Below, piece after piece: positions 47,880 through 56,389 of a stretch of DNA of 64,000 nucleotides. The notes below the pieces were generated by a model that worked only from the letters and a program-made list of their open reading frames with translations, ran no database searches and had not been told where the DNA came from. Source of the DNA: Alkalinema sp. FACHB-956. Its GTDB lineage: Bacteria; Cyanobacteriota; Cyanobacteriia; Leptolyngbyales; Leptolyngbyaceae. Location of the stretch: NCBI RefSeq assembly GCF_014697025.1, contig NZ_JACJRC010000007.1, forward strand, positions 1 to 64,000. Direction: 5' to 3'. The translations under genes and the position numbers were made by a program. Positions within the stretch are counted from its first letter, which is position 1, and each line of letters opens with the position of its first letter.

Positions 47880-48350
47880 GGGAGGTGTTACGACTGTGAT
47901 TTGTATTCTGCCCAAAGACAGTCAGGTGGGCTAGCGTTAATATGCCCATTTTGGTCTAAGGTGCCTCATCCATCTATAATCTGCTTCGGTTCTGTGCCAC
48001 CGTAATTACCGCAGGCCATCTGGTGACCTCGGTGGACTCAGGGGGGATTGATGTGGCCGATCGCTGAAGTCGTTTCCAATAGGGTTGCCTATTCTATTGA
48101 ATTTCCTGAATTTAATAATGTAGTTTCTGCTTCTGCCAAGCTGTAATATATGGTGTCGATCGTCTTTGTTTGAATGGATTGGCGCGATCGCCCCCAATCA
48201 TTCGACTAACGTTTGCAGTGAGCGACTCCAAAGCTACGTATTGCTATATAGAGTAACTCTTGCGAGTCTGCTCTGGCACAAGGTTCTACGGGTGGTCATA
48301 ATTTGGACGGTGCGCTGCAAGCTATCTTGCAAACCTGAGAATGACGCCCC
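47880..48350. other. Intergenic region, nothing recognised
   Basis: About 470 bp between the kinase start and the next minus-strand stop. It contains the kinase promoter, two CGATCG sites and no family-like frame. I see no RNA fold. Confidence 0.4.
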
Positions 48351-48836
48351 TCATGCTGGCCTCCCTAAGCATCTCTTCTGCCGCTCAATTTCTGCTCGCA
48401 TCGTGGGGTCACCCAGCATGTTATCGAGGGAATACTCATCACTATTCGTGTTGTAATCTGCCCAATTGATCATGCTAATACAGAGATCAAAGATCTGATC
48501 TGCGCTCTGGGTAACTCTGTATTGGAGGAAGCTCTCGATACAGACCAGTAGTTCAACCAATTCACAAGAAAACTCGCTCGCTCGGACATCATCTTCGGTC
48601 ATGCTGACATCTAGCGCGTCGAGGTGCGATCGCACTTCCTCCACAGATCCACATTCAAACTTACGTAAAATATCGTTGAGCAAATCACGCTCTGAATCTT
48701 CAAGTTCGGCTTCGATAGCCTCGGCACTGGCTAAACGCAGGATTTCAATGGATTCGAGTGAGAACTGAATTATATTGTTGTGTTCAGCACCAGATATCAG
48801 AGTTTGAATCTCCTCTTCAAGCTGTTTGTAGTTCAT
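48351..48836 (-). CDS. Immunity-like small acidic protein (weak DUF416 resemblance)
   Basis: A 161-residue acidic, helical protein. The C-terminal ISMINWADYNTNSDEY and LGDPTMRAEIERQKRCL resemble the D-x-Y ... DP-x-x-E-x-x-x-Q pattern of DUF416/YjaG proteins, which have been proposed as immunity proteins. It has few CGATCG sites. It is flanked by over 200 bp on each side, with no toxin adjacent. Assignment is tentative. Confidence 0.5.
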   Translation of the reverse strand: MNYKQLEEEIQTLISGAEHNNIIQFSLESIEILRLASAEAIEAELEDSERDLLNDILRKFECGSVEEVRSHLDALDVSMTEDDVRASEFSCELVELLVCIESFLQYRVTQSADQIFDLCISMINWADYNTNSDEYSLDNMLGDPTMRAEIERQKRCLGRPA

Positions 48837-49043
48837 TTTTTACTCATCCATGGGGTAAAGTCTGTCTAAAAAACATGCCCAAAGCTCAAAGGATCATTAA
48901 CATTTGGGGTATGGATCTAAGCTGCAACCTATCCTGTTGTGCAAGATTGCAATGTCATTCAAAACTGTAGAACGTTGCCATCACCCGCCGCAGATAACCT
49001 TTGCATCATAGCGATTCACTTTCGGCGGTCGGTGTGCATGGCC

Positions 49044-49487
49044 TTATGCGGGCACCCGCTGTAAAGTGATTAAACTGAGTATTGAGTCACGAAACTCATA
49101 GTGGACACTATAAGTTTCATACTCAAATCGAATCCATTCTCTTTCTTCACCCCGAAACCTTGCTTTCCCATTTTCAAATTTCATCCTTTTTTCTTCTGCA
49201 TATTGCTGTGCAAGAGCAATTGAACCGAAGTTTGACACCCCATATTCATCAGGTTTAGCCGCTGAAAATCCGTTCTGATCTGTTACGTAAATAAATAACG
49301 TACTTAACATCTGATTCTCGTCAAATAGGAACTCAAGCCCTAAGCTCTTGATACTGGCTCTGTATTCATCTTCTTCACATTCTTGGTGGCGATCATATTT
49401 ATACACTACAGATACATCGTTATATTCAAATAAATCAATAAGCTCTTCTGACTTTAAAGCTTTATTGAGTAATGGTGTGAGATTCAT
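49044..49487 (-). CDS. Immunity-like small protein, unrecognised
   Basis: A 147-residue acidic protein. An N-terminal helix (LLNKALKSEELIDLFEYNDVSVVYKYD) precedes beta-rich text (LSTLFIYVTDQNGFSAAKPDEYGVSNFG, IRFEYETYSVHYEFRDSILSLITL). I do not recognise the family. The size, acidity and isolation match immunity proteins of polymorphic toxin systems, but no toxin is seen. Single cytoplasmic domain, no signal peptide. Confidence 0.5.
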   Translation of the reverse strand: MNLTPLLNKALKSEELIDLFEYNDVSVVYKYDRHQECEEDEYRASIKSLGLEFLFDENQMLSTLFIYVTDQNGFSAAKPDEYGVSNFGSIALAQQYAEEKRMKFENGKARFRGEEREWIRFEYETYSVHYEFRDSILSLITLQRVPA

Positions 49488-49626
49488 TTTTGCCTAATCT
49501 CCTAATAAGGAAAATAAGTACTAACACACTGGATGTAAAGATTTAAAGCCATATTCCTATAAAAGTTGCATGAATTAGGTATAGCCTGCTCCACTACAGG
49601 GCTTTGGCTCCATAAATCTGTCCGGA

Positions 49627-49824
49627 CTATTGATTAAGCAACTTTGGAAGAAAGCCCAAGGTTACGCTTAAGTCATCAGTGTTGTCTGTGCATCGACCTG
49701 ATCCGCCCATTGCGGACCCGCACGATGGGTGGTGTGGGAGGGGAGGGTTAAATTCCCTCATCAACCCGATTCTACGAGTAGTAATCATGAACGAAAGCGC
49801 TTCGCACTCATCATGATTGCTCAT
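49627..49824 (-). other. Possible mobile-element remnant with hairpin
   Basis: A 65-residue frame contains PPLPHHPSCGSAMGGSGR; such peptides are often translated beside group II intron or transposon ends. The DNA forms a small hairpin (49705-49730, CCCAT...ATGGG with TGCG/CGCA inside). No reverse transcriptase or transposase is present, so I claim no element. Confidence 0.2.
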
Positions 49825-49898
49825 ATAAAACCATGCCGCTATATTCCTCTTAATTGGCCAACTTATCCTTTACTCTAGCGGCAATCTACCACTTTATA

Positions 49899-51227
49899 TC
49901 AGCGTTGTGGGGGTCGTGAGAAAATCAAGAGTTTCTTGGTGTTTACTACAACAAAGCTCTGGCCCGTTGGAGAAAATCCACAAACGGCTGCATCATAGCA
50001 CTGGGCAACTTGGATAAACTGCTCCAGATTCTCCTGCAAGCTTGCATTAGGGGGTGAAAGCAGGATGCGATAATCTGGCCAAGTGGGTGAAATCTTCCAA
50101 AGGACAAAGCCATCCTCGGTATAGTGCCTAAATTCTCCTCTTTGGATGTCTGTATCTGTTCCCGACATGGCGATCGCTTGATCTTGCAATGGCCCAATTC
50201 CGGTGGCAGATAAAGTTACAGGATCAAACCAAGAATCATCAGTATCATCATGCCTGACTTCTGCCAATTGATTTCCTGTAAGACCATCGTAAACCTGACG
50301 TGATGTACTGTTAATTAATAAAATATCATCACTGCCTCTTCCATACCCCACGGAGTCTAGCATCATGAAGTCTAGTTGAGCCACGAGCTGCCAAGGTGAC
50401 ATCGGGGTTTGTGTGATCATTTGCCGAATTTGCCGCCGCAGTTTTCCCTGGTACTGCACTGGGCTAAGATAGTGTTCAGCGTAAGCCTGTTGCGCTGCTA
50501 AAAGCGGGTCTTCTCTATGAGGTGCAAATCGACGTGGCGGTTGTACTTTGAACCAAATTTCATTCTCAACCCAAAATCGATAAATGAATTCCTCAAAGCT
50601 AGAAGCACAGAAATGGAAGTGGATGGCATCCCACTCTTCATCCCAATCTTCACCTAAGTTTTCTTTTTCTGTTTGCTCATCTTCAAAAATACCAGGGTAG
50701 AGACGACGATTGCTACTAATGATGCAATGTTCACCGGCTGGATTGATATAAAGATACCAGAGAATACAAGATTGGGAATCAGATAAAAACAACATTAAAT
50801 AGCCGTTTTCTCCAGTTTGTTCAACCGGGAATGGAATAAAGCTTTCGCCTAACTCAAAGTAACAGCAAGTGACTGAGCGGATACGACAAAAAAGTTCTGC
50901 GGATTTCAGAAATTGCACCCAGGCTGGTGGCAATCTCAGCCCTAACTCAGATGCTTTCTCTTCTATGACTGCAACTTGGGCGGGTAAGGGCAATGCTCCT
51001 TGAGTAATATCGGTTTCCCCCTGGGAAATGGCAAGATTAGTATCGTGATAGGGAGGGTGTGCTTCAATGAGCCACTCAAAGTTGCCCTGAAATTGTTCAG
51101 TCGGCACTTCTGGCAAAAATGCATAGGGAAAGGGAGAATAGGTCGCACAGTCTTCTATATGCTCCCGGTAACCAGGAAGATCGATTGAGTACCAGACGGA
51201 GCCTAAAGAGAGGTGGTTAGCATCCAT
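49899..51227 (-). CDS. SUKH (SMI1/KNR4)-like protein with C-terminal extension
   Basis: A 442-residue protein. The central region (about 85-230) has SELGLRLPPAWVQFLKSAELFCRIRS, CYFELGESFIPFP, LMLFLSDSQSCILWYLYINPAGEHCI and SSFEEFIYRFWVENEIWF, the LPxxxxxFL...YL(Y)...FxEFL order of SUKH/SMI1-KNR4 immunity folds. The C-terminal about 160 residues contain repeated beta strands (SDDILLINSTSRQVYDGLTG, FVLWKISPTWPDYRILLSPP). SUKH proteins neutralise diverse toxins in bacteria. No toxin lies nearby. Larger than typical single-domain immunity proteins. Confidence 0.55.
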   Translation of the reverse strand: MDANHLSLGSVWYSIDLPGYREHIEDCATYSPFPYAFLPEVPTEQFQGNFEWLIEAHPPYHDTNLAISQGETDITQGALPLPAQVAVIEEKASELGLRLPPAWVQFLKSAELFCRIRSVTCCYFELGESFIPFPVEQTGENGYLMLFLSDSQSCILWYLYINPAGEHCIISSNRRLYPGIFEDEQTEKENLGEDWDEEWDAIHFHFCASSFEEFIYRFWVENEIWFKVQPPRRFAPHREDPLLAAQQAYAEHYLSPVQYQGKLRRQIRQMITQTPMSPWQLVAQLDFMMLDSVGYGRGSDDILLINSTSRQVYDGLTGNQLAEVRHDDTDDSWFDPVTLSATGIGPLQDQAIAMSGTDTDIQRGEFRHYTEDGFVLWKISPTWPDYRILLSPPNASLQENLEQFIQVAQCYDAAVCGFSPTGQSFVVVNTKKLLIFSRPPQR

Positions 51228-51454
51228 ATTGTTTATTGGCTAAAATCATCTGAGTCCAACTCATTATTCCCAGCGATCGGCCTTTCAGTGACATTTGGAG
51301 CATGACAATACTCAATCAACTGGTCATTTCAACCCATAAGATTCCCCTAAATTCCCGCTTATTTAGAGCGAATTTTGCCGAATTTCTCCTTGCTTGAAAA
51401 TCGGTTTCCATGGGAATAATTATGCGCTTGGCAGCGGTTTTCTACCATGATTAA

Positions 51455-51961
51455 CTAACAAGGATCTCTATCAACCAAAGCTGACCAGGTTGGGTAATCA
51501 CATAGACAAACCATGTGTCGTGATATACCCCATTCAGATACTTGAGGTAAGTCATCAATCATGGATGGAACGCCCTCTGGGAATTCAATCACACATACTG
51601 TCTTCCACCCGTGCTGTACGATTGGCCATGGTACAGCCATTTGTTGGGTGACTGCAACAACACGGCTTTTTGCGTGAATGACACTGGCGAGATGGTGAGG
51701 TCGAAGCGATGTGCAATCATCACGATCGTTGGAACGTACACACTCGTTACGGTTAACCCAAAACATCATACTAAACTCTTTGGGTAGTTCAAGATCTGCA
51801 TAGGCATAAGTTACGAAGACTATTCTACTGTTATGAGAAATTTGTGCTGGTAATCCTGTCTGAAGCTGTCTTTGCACTCTGACTGAGACTCTTGCTTCAA
51901 TACCCAGATAGCGTTCCCAAAGTTCAGCATCGTTCTCGTTCAGCAAATCATCTGCCCTCAA
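51455..51961 (-). CDS. Unrecognised protein of immunity-like region
   Basis: A 168-residue protein with a Cys-rich C-terminal half (HMVCLCDYPTWSALVDRDPC). Only the frame integrity and position support it; no family is recognised. No signal peptide or membrane segment. It is separated from the SUKH-like gene by 227 bp. It is on the same strand as the other members of the accessory array. Confidence 0.4.
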   Translation of the reverse strand: MRADDLLNENDAELWERYLGIEARVSVRVQRQLQTGLPAQISHNSRIVFVTYAYADLELPKEFSMMFWVNRNECVRSNDRDDCTSLRPHHLASVIHAKSRVVAVTQQMAVPWPIVQHGWKTVCVIEFPEGVPSMIDDLPQVSEWGISRHMVCLCDYPTWSALVDRDPC

Positions 51962-52673
51962 TCATGAAAACTGACATACAAGCTTCAAAGACTGTCTCAA
52001 CTATTGAACTCAGCGGTATAACGCAAAGTTCATCTGCTGCGAGTTGATTTTGCTGGAACCAGTGTAGCATCACCAGTCAGGTGCGATGACGGGCTAGGCG
52101 GGGCTAATCATGAAGTTTTTCTAGATTTTTGTCTGAAAACGACTGCCCATGAAACAATCTGAAAAGCCGATCGAACTTTGCATCCCACAAATGAGGGAGG
52201 AAATGAACGATCGCTCTCAATTACCCCGATCGCTGCTTTTGCGGACGGGTTTCTGGGTGAATGAGCTGACTACTTTTGCTAAAGCTTCGATCGAATGCTG
52301 GGAAAACAAACGGATCAATGTTGCAAAAGCCTCTCGATCGATGAGTTCGCGCCGAGTCTCGAATAACATTGATGATGCGATTATGGGAGCGATCGTGATT
52401 GCCAGAGTTCTGAAACGTAAGCTGAAATGCTGGAAAGACAGAGAATGGAAGGGAGTTTTTCTCTCTGGGCAGTCAGCATAACGACTAAGTTGAGCGGCGA
52501 TGAAAGAACTGAAACGTAGACGAGAAAATCTCAGATCGCCGCTCCAACGACTGGTTAGCTGGCTGCCCCACCAAGATCTCTCAACTACGATCGCAATTTC
52601 CTGCAATTACCGATTTTCTCTCAATACGCTGATGAAACTTAAAACTAAAAGTGAAGATGTTAGAGCAGGCGAC
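51962..52673. other. Region without convincing gene
   Basis: About 710 bp. A plus-strand frame (52149-52481, 110 aa) and an overlapping minus-strand frame (52217-52606, 129 aa) compete; neither has a recognised family motif. HIP1-type cores are frequent at 52170-52400, unlike the neighbouring array. Left unannotated. Confidence 0.4.
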
Positions 52674-53261
52674 TTAACAAGGGCGAGGCTCACCCGCTTT
52701 CACTCGGACTTCGTAAGGTCTATTGGAGCCATCAGGCCCATATTCCCAACACGTAACATAACGGTCTCCTGCTTGCTGGCTTGAACCGGAGCCTCCTATA
52801 AGAAATATCGACATCAGTCCAAAAAGTGCAGCAGCTCGATCATTAGCCTGAATTCTTCGGGCTTCCTGCTCAGCTAAGTACGCTTTCTTATCTTCTGGAG
52901 ATAAACTTTCAAAATGCTGACGACGACGTTCTGCCTCTAATCGCTGTTCCTCAGTCGCTGCTTGCCGAGCAGCCTCCAGTTCTTTCTGCCTTTGCTCCAA
53001 TCGCTCCAATTCTTGTTGACGTTTTAGCCGTCGCAGCTCGCGTTGTTGTCGTCGAAATTCATTGCGTTGCTCACGTTCCCATTTACGTTGCTCACGCTCC
53101 AGTCTACGGCGCTCGCGTTCCAGTATTCTCACGGGATTAGAAGCGATCGTTTGAGTCGATTGAGAACCCTGCTTAGAGATTATGTCGATCGCAGCAACTG
53201 AATTAACACTGATGCAATAGATGAAAGCAGTAGACAAACAGCCAACAAGCTTGAATCTCAT
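52674..53261 (-). CDS. Secreted Arg/Glu-rich coiled-coil protein
   Basis: A 195-residue protein. ATG 53261 (MRFKLVG) begins a signal peptide (cleavage probably after SVAA). Residues about 45-130 form an unbroken charged helix of RR/ER/EQ units (LEREQRKWEREQRNEFRRQQ). A hydrophobic patch FGLMSIFLIGGSG then leads to a C-terminal YVTCWEYGPDGSNRP domain ending in Cys. The two C-terminal Cys could form a disulfide. Function unknown. No family is recognised. A candidate periplasmic scaffold or surface protein. Confidence 0.6.
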   Translation of the reverse strand: MRFKLVGCLSTAFIYCISVNSVAAIDIISKQGSQSTQTIASNPVRILERERRRLEREQRKWEREQRNEFRRQQRELRRLKRQQELERLEQRQKELEAARQAATEEQRLEAERRRQHFESLSPEDKKAYLAEQEARRIQANDRAAALFGLMSIFLIGGSGSSQQAGDRYVTCWEYGPDGSNRPYEVRVKAGEPRPC

Positions 53262-53475
53262 TCGACATCTCCCAGGTAGTTTATGTGGCAAGGTATATCA
53301 GAAAAATCACTTAGCCAATCAGTCAAAAGAATTTTATTCTTCGGCATTTTGCAAGTCAATACCTTTGCGAAGAATTCACGAAAGAAAACTAGAGTAGTTT
53401 TGAACTGGAATTTCTCACAACCGTTTTGCCTTGTCCCATCTTCACCAAAAAGCGAAGCCAGCTAACAACTAAATT

Positions 53476-53541
53476 ATACGGAAATTTTCCGTATATCTCC
53501 CCGATTTGGGTGGATACCCCGAAAATTTCCGTATATCTCCC
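53476..53541. promoter_or_regulatory. Operator-like palindrome plus 40-bp-spaced direct repeat
   Basis: ATACGGAAATTTTCCGTAT (53476-53494) is a perfect 9-1-9 palindrome. GAAATTTTCCGTATATCTCC (53481-53500) is repeated as GAAAATTTCCGTATATCTCC (53521-53540), one mismatch plus shift, 40 bp apart. The spacing near four helical turns suggests two protein sites on the same face. It lies about 215 bp upstream of the coiled-coil gene. Confidence 0.45.
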
Positions 53542-53720
53542 TCCGTTTCCCATAAGCTATCCTGATTTTATCGGGAGATATAAGCCATTTGGTTTAAGAA
53601 AAGTGAATTATTATGGAAGCTTGTCACCAACTGTTACTCGCAGCAGATTGTGTCCTGAGATTGCAGTGTCCGCAGTCCATGAGAGCATTAACAAACCTGC
53701 GGACACCGATGCTTTAACCG

Positions 53721-53939
53721 TTAACGCAGCCGTTCACGACTGAGGATGCTGATGTATTGCCCGTCGGAATGCACGATCTTCATCGGTTGACTCCAGTGAA
53801 TCCTGTCTGCGATCCGATGGGCATGGAATTGATTAATCGTGTCCTGCACAAACTCCTTGTGACCGATTAAGTGAATCTGTAAGCGTTGCTTCTCGTGTTG
53901 AACTTCACGATCGCTCCGATCGCTAGAACCTTTCGCCAT
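53721..53939 (-). CDS. Small conserved-looking protein
   Basis: A 72-residue basic, soluble protein (LQIHLIGHKEFVQDTINQFHAHRIADRIHW; GQYISILSRERL). It resembles other small cyanobacterial proteins of similar size in the GxxEFVxDTI and YISIL segments, but I cannot name a family. A frame this short can occur by chance. Same strand as its neighbours. Confidence 0.4.
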   Translation of the reverse strand: MAKGSSDRSDREVQHEKQRLQIHLIGHKEFVQDTINQFHAHRIADRIHWSQPMKIVHSDGQYISILSRERLR

Positions 53940-53972
53940 ACTGTGAGCTTCTCCTGTTTGTAGTGAGTCTTT

Positions 53973-54058
53973 GCCCTCACCCTAACCCTCTCCCAAAGGT
54001 AGAGGGAACCCGATCTCTTGCTCCCTTCTCCTGCGGGAGAAAGGCCGGGGATGAGGGC
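53973..54058. repeat. Dispersed REP-like inverted repeat
   Basis: GCCCTCACCCTAACCCTCTC pairs over much of its length with the end ...GGCCGGGGATGAGGGC, with an inner GGGAGAAAGG/CTCCCTTCTCC pair. This is the CCCTCACCC...GGGATGAGGGC type of intergenic repeat that I recognise from many bacterial and cyanobacterial genomes. It could form one long imperfect hairpin in RNA. Confidence 0.7.
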
Positions 54059-54082
54059 AGTCTTAAGAAGCCCAAAAATTTA

Positions 54083-54119
54083 GAGCCACCCCGTTTGACA
54101 TCACAAACAAGAGTGGCTC
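54083..54119. terminator. Bipartite hairpin
   Basis: GAGCCAC...GTGGCTC with inner GTTTG...CAAAC. It lies in gene-free sequence between the REP-like element and the ABC exporter, beyond the exporter's stop. Role unclear; possibly termination of the minus-strand exporter transcript. Confidence 0.4.
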
Positions 54120-54460
54120 GATCGAATGTTAAAATTCTCAACAAGCCTCCTTGCTGCTTCCTCAGCGAGGGGGAATAGCTACTTGGGCTTGTTCCAGCAA
54201 TCCCAGGTAGTGCCCTAAATTTTCGGAACCCGGCGACCCCACGCTTCATACCAACCCGTAACTCGAAAGAAGGATGTCCGTGGACTCGCTTGAGAAACTA
54301 GCCTACGGAGAAACTAGAGGCTCTGTCAATCCGTATTGCAAAAAATATTGAGGTATCATTAATCACCTCACTCCACGGAGATCCCGCTTCCCACCTCGAT
54401 CGAGCCTGGAACAGCATGGCCCGCCCTTCCGCTGACCCAATCCCCAGGCGGACAGGAACG
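54120..54460. other. Gene-free stretch downstream of exporter
   Basis: About 340 bp. A plus-strand run at about 54320-54470 reads as 49 aa without a start or family motif. Nothing else was found. Confidence 0.35.
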
Positions 54461-56080
54461 CTATAACGCTTTGTCATACTCAATTTGACCGTAGTCCAAC
54501 TTGATAATCCGATCGCCCAGATGGAAATAACGATCGTCATGGCTGATCACCAGAACCGTTTTGCCCCGTTGCTTCAGATCAAACAAAATGTGGTTGTAGA
54601 ACAAATCGCGAAATACCGGATCTTGATCCGAAGCCCATTCATCGAATAAATAAACTGGTCGATCGTCCAAATAGGCATGGAGCAAAGCCAATCGCTTCCG
54701 TTGTCCCGTTGACAATGCCGTTGTCGATAGCAATCCATCCTGCACTTGCACCTTGTGGGCAATTTGCAATTTTTCTAAATAATCCTGGGCTTGGCGATCG
54801 AGATCGTGACTCTCCTGCCCCACCACCCGTTCAAACAAATGAAAATCTGCAAATACAACGGAAAAATTTTCCCGATAGGCACTCAGCGTTTCCGGAGTAA
54901 TGGTTGCGCCACCATACTTCACCGCGCCCGTTTCCGCCCGATACAATCCCACCAATAATTTCGCCAGCGTTGACTTCCCACTCCCATTCCCTCCCACAAT
55001 AAACACCATTTGTCCCGCAGGAATGGTCAAATCCGGAATCGTTAGACGGAACGGCTCTTCATCCCGATCGGTGCGGTAGGTATGGACAATGTGGTCAAGC
55101 TGAATCTCCTGGGGGGCAAGCTGTCGGGTCGGGACAAAGGTGTCGCGGGCGACTGGAATTTCCTTATTACTTTCCAGCGTCAATCCCATATATTCCACCT
55201 TCTGCAACGCCACATTTGCCTTAAACAACAACGGCAGACGTTCCAACAAATTCCGAAACGGCAACATCAAAAACGTCAATGTCAAGATAAAAGCAGCCAG
55301 AGTATTGGATGGAATATTAATCAACTTTGGCAATGCAAACAGCACCATGCCAATAATCATAAAAAAGAGTAAATTTCCCCAACCCGTCGCCAAGGAAAAT
55401 AGCGTCAATGCCTGTACATTGTAGCGTTTGGAATTCAGCGCACTGGCTTCTAGATCCTGTTTGATGAACGATCGCCGTCGCTCATAACTCAGTTTCAGTT
55501 CCTTAATGCCATCGGTCAAGGTACGGAAATGCTTAAACAGAAAATCATCCTCCGCCCGTGCCAGCTTTAAATACTTCCTCGCTCGCCCTAGGAAATACTG
55601 AACACTCACGATCGACAATGCCATGAAGACCAAAAGCCCCAGAAAAACAGGAATCGAAATGAATCCCAAATAAATCATGCAGGACACAATAATGGAAATG
55701 TCCACGCAGAGAAAGGGAATTGCAAAGACGGTATTGGCGATCGTTTGCACATCTTCCGTCAGTGCGGCCAGCAGCTTACTGGGGCCGAGGGCTTCCAGTT
55801 GGGAAAGGGGCGTCGTCAGAATGGCATGGCTCAACCGAAGTCGCAGCCGATAGATGGAAGTTTGCGCCAACCGGATCAGCAAAAACTGCGCCATCACCGT
55901 GGTCAACAGAGATAGTAGCGTGAGGACAATAAACAGCCCGATCGACACTGACTTTCCTGCGATCGCTTGGTTAATCAAGGCAATTAACTGCGCACTGCAA
56001 CCGCCACTAATTAAACCCGTCAGGATCGCGATCGTGACGTTTTGCCAGGAGGCTTTGAGCAGGAGCCAGAGAATGTTCAT
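54461..56080 (-). CDS. Cyclic-peptide-type ABC exporter (PvdE/SyrD family)
   Basis: A 539-residue exporter half-transporter. Six membrane helices lie in the first 300 residues. The ATPase has Walker A GGNGSGKSTLAKLL, signature LSTGQRKRLALLHAYL and Walker B YLFDEWASDQDP followed by ISHDDRYFHLGDR. The DEWASDQDP form in place of the usual DEPT is characteristic of the SyrD/PvdE/YojI cyclic-peptide export family. No NRPS, RiPP precursor or maturation gene is close. ATG 56080 is chosen, as homologues begin at the first helix; an upstream start adds 23 residues. Confidence 0.88.
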   Translation of the reverse strand: MNILWLLLKASWQNVTIAILTGLISGGCSAQLIALINQAIAGKSVSIGLFIVLTLLSLLTTVMAQFLLIRLAQTSIYRLRLRLSHAILTTPLSQLEALGPSKLLAALTEDVQTIANTVFAIPFLCVDISIIVSCMIYLGFISIPVFLGLLVFMALSIVSVQYFLGRARKYLKLARAEDDFLFKHFRTLTDGIKELKLSYERRRSFIKQDLEASALNSKRYNVQALTLFSLATGWGNLLFFMIIGMVLFALPKLINIPSNTLAAFILTLTFLMLPFRNLLERLPLLFKANVALQKVEYMGLTLESNKEIPVARDTFVPTRQLAPQEIQLDHIVHTYRTDRDEEPFRLTIPDLTIPAGQMVFIVGGNGSGKSTLAKLLVGLYRAETGAVKYGGATITPETLSAYRENFSVVFADFHLFERVVGQESHDLDRQAQDYLEKLQIAHKVQVQDGLLSTTALSTGQRKRLALLHAYLDDRPVYLFDEWASDQDPVFRDLFYNHILFDLKQRGKTVLVISHDDRYFHLGDRIIKLDYGQIEYDKAL

Positions 56081-56142
56081 GGAGGATGCAACAGGTGACA
56101 GGGAGTGAAGGCGTGAAGAATCTCGATCGACGAAGTTTACTG

Positions 56143-56311
56143 ATACCAAATTGATTTACTACCGCTACAGATCCGATCCCCCTAGCCCCTCTTATTAAGG
56201 GGGGAATTTGACTAAATTTTCTCAAAGTCCCCCTTATTTCTAGCGCAGCGGCGCGTAGCGCGGGGATTTAGGGGGATCGTTATGTGTGGCAATTACAAGT
56301 TGATTTGGTAT
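56143..56311. mobile_element. MITE-like element with ATACCAAAT termini
   Basis: ATACCAAAT (56143-56151) and ATTTGGTAT (56303-56311) are inverted termini of a 169-bp element. Inside, CCCCCTAGCCCC...AAGGGGGGAATTTG and CAAAGTCCCCCTTATT...TTTAGGGGGATC form large imperfect hairpins, with a core GCGCAGCGGCGCGTAGCGCG. This is a common cyanobacterial dispersed-repeat type. It contains no transposase and sits upstream of the exporter, 63 bp from its start. Confidence 0.65.
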
Positions 56312-56389
56312 TAGCCTATCGAGAAAACGGGGCGATCGACAAGCGATGGTGAGATCCATTGCTACTTGGAACCAAAGACATAACAACCA

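Noticed and set aside
52149-52606. Two opposed frames of 110 and 129 aa
   Set aside because: They overlap each other, neither has a recognised motif, and the composition follows HIP1-rich spacer.
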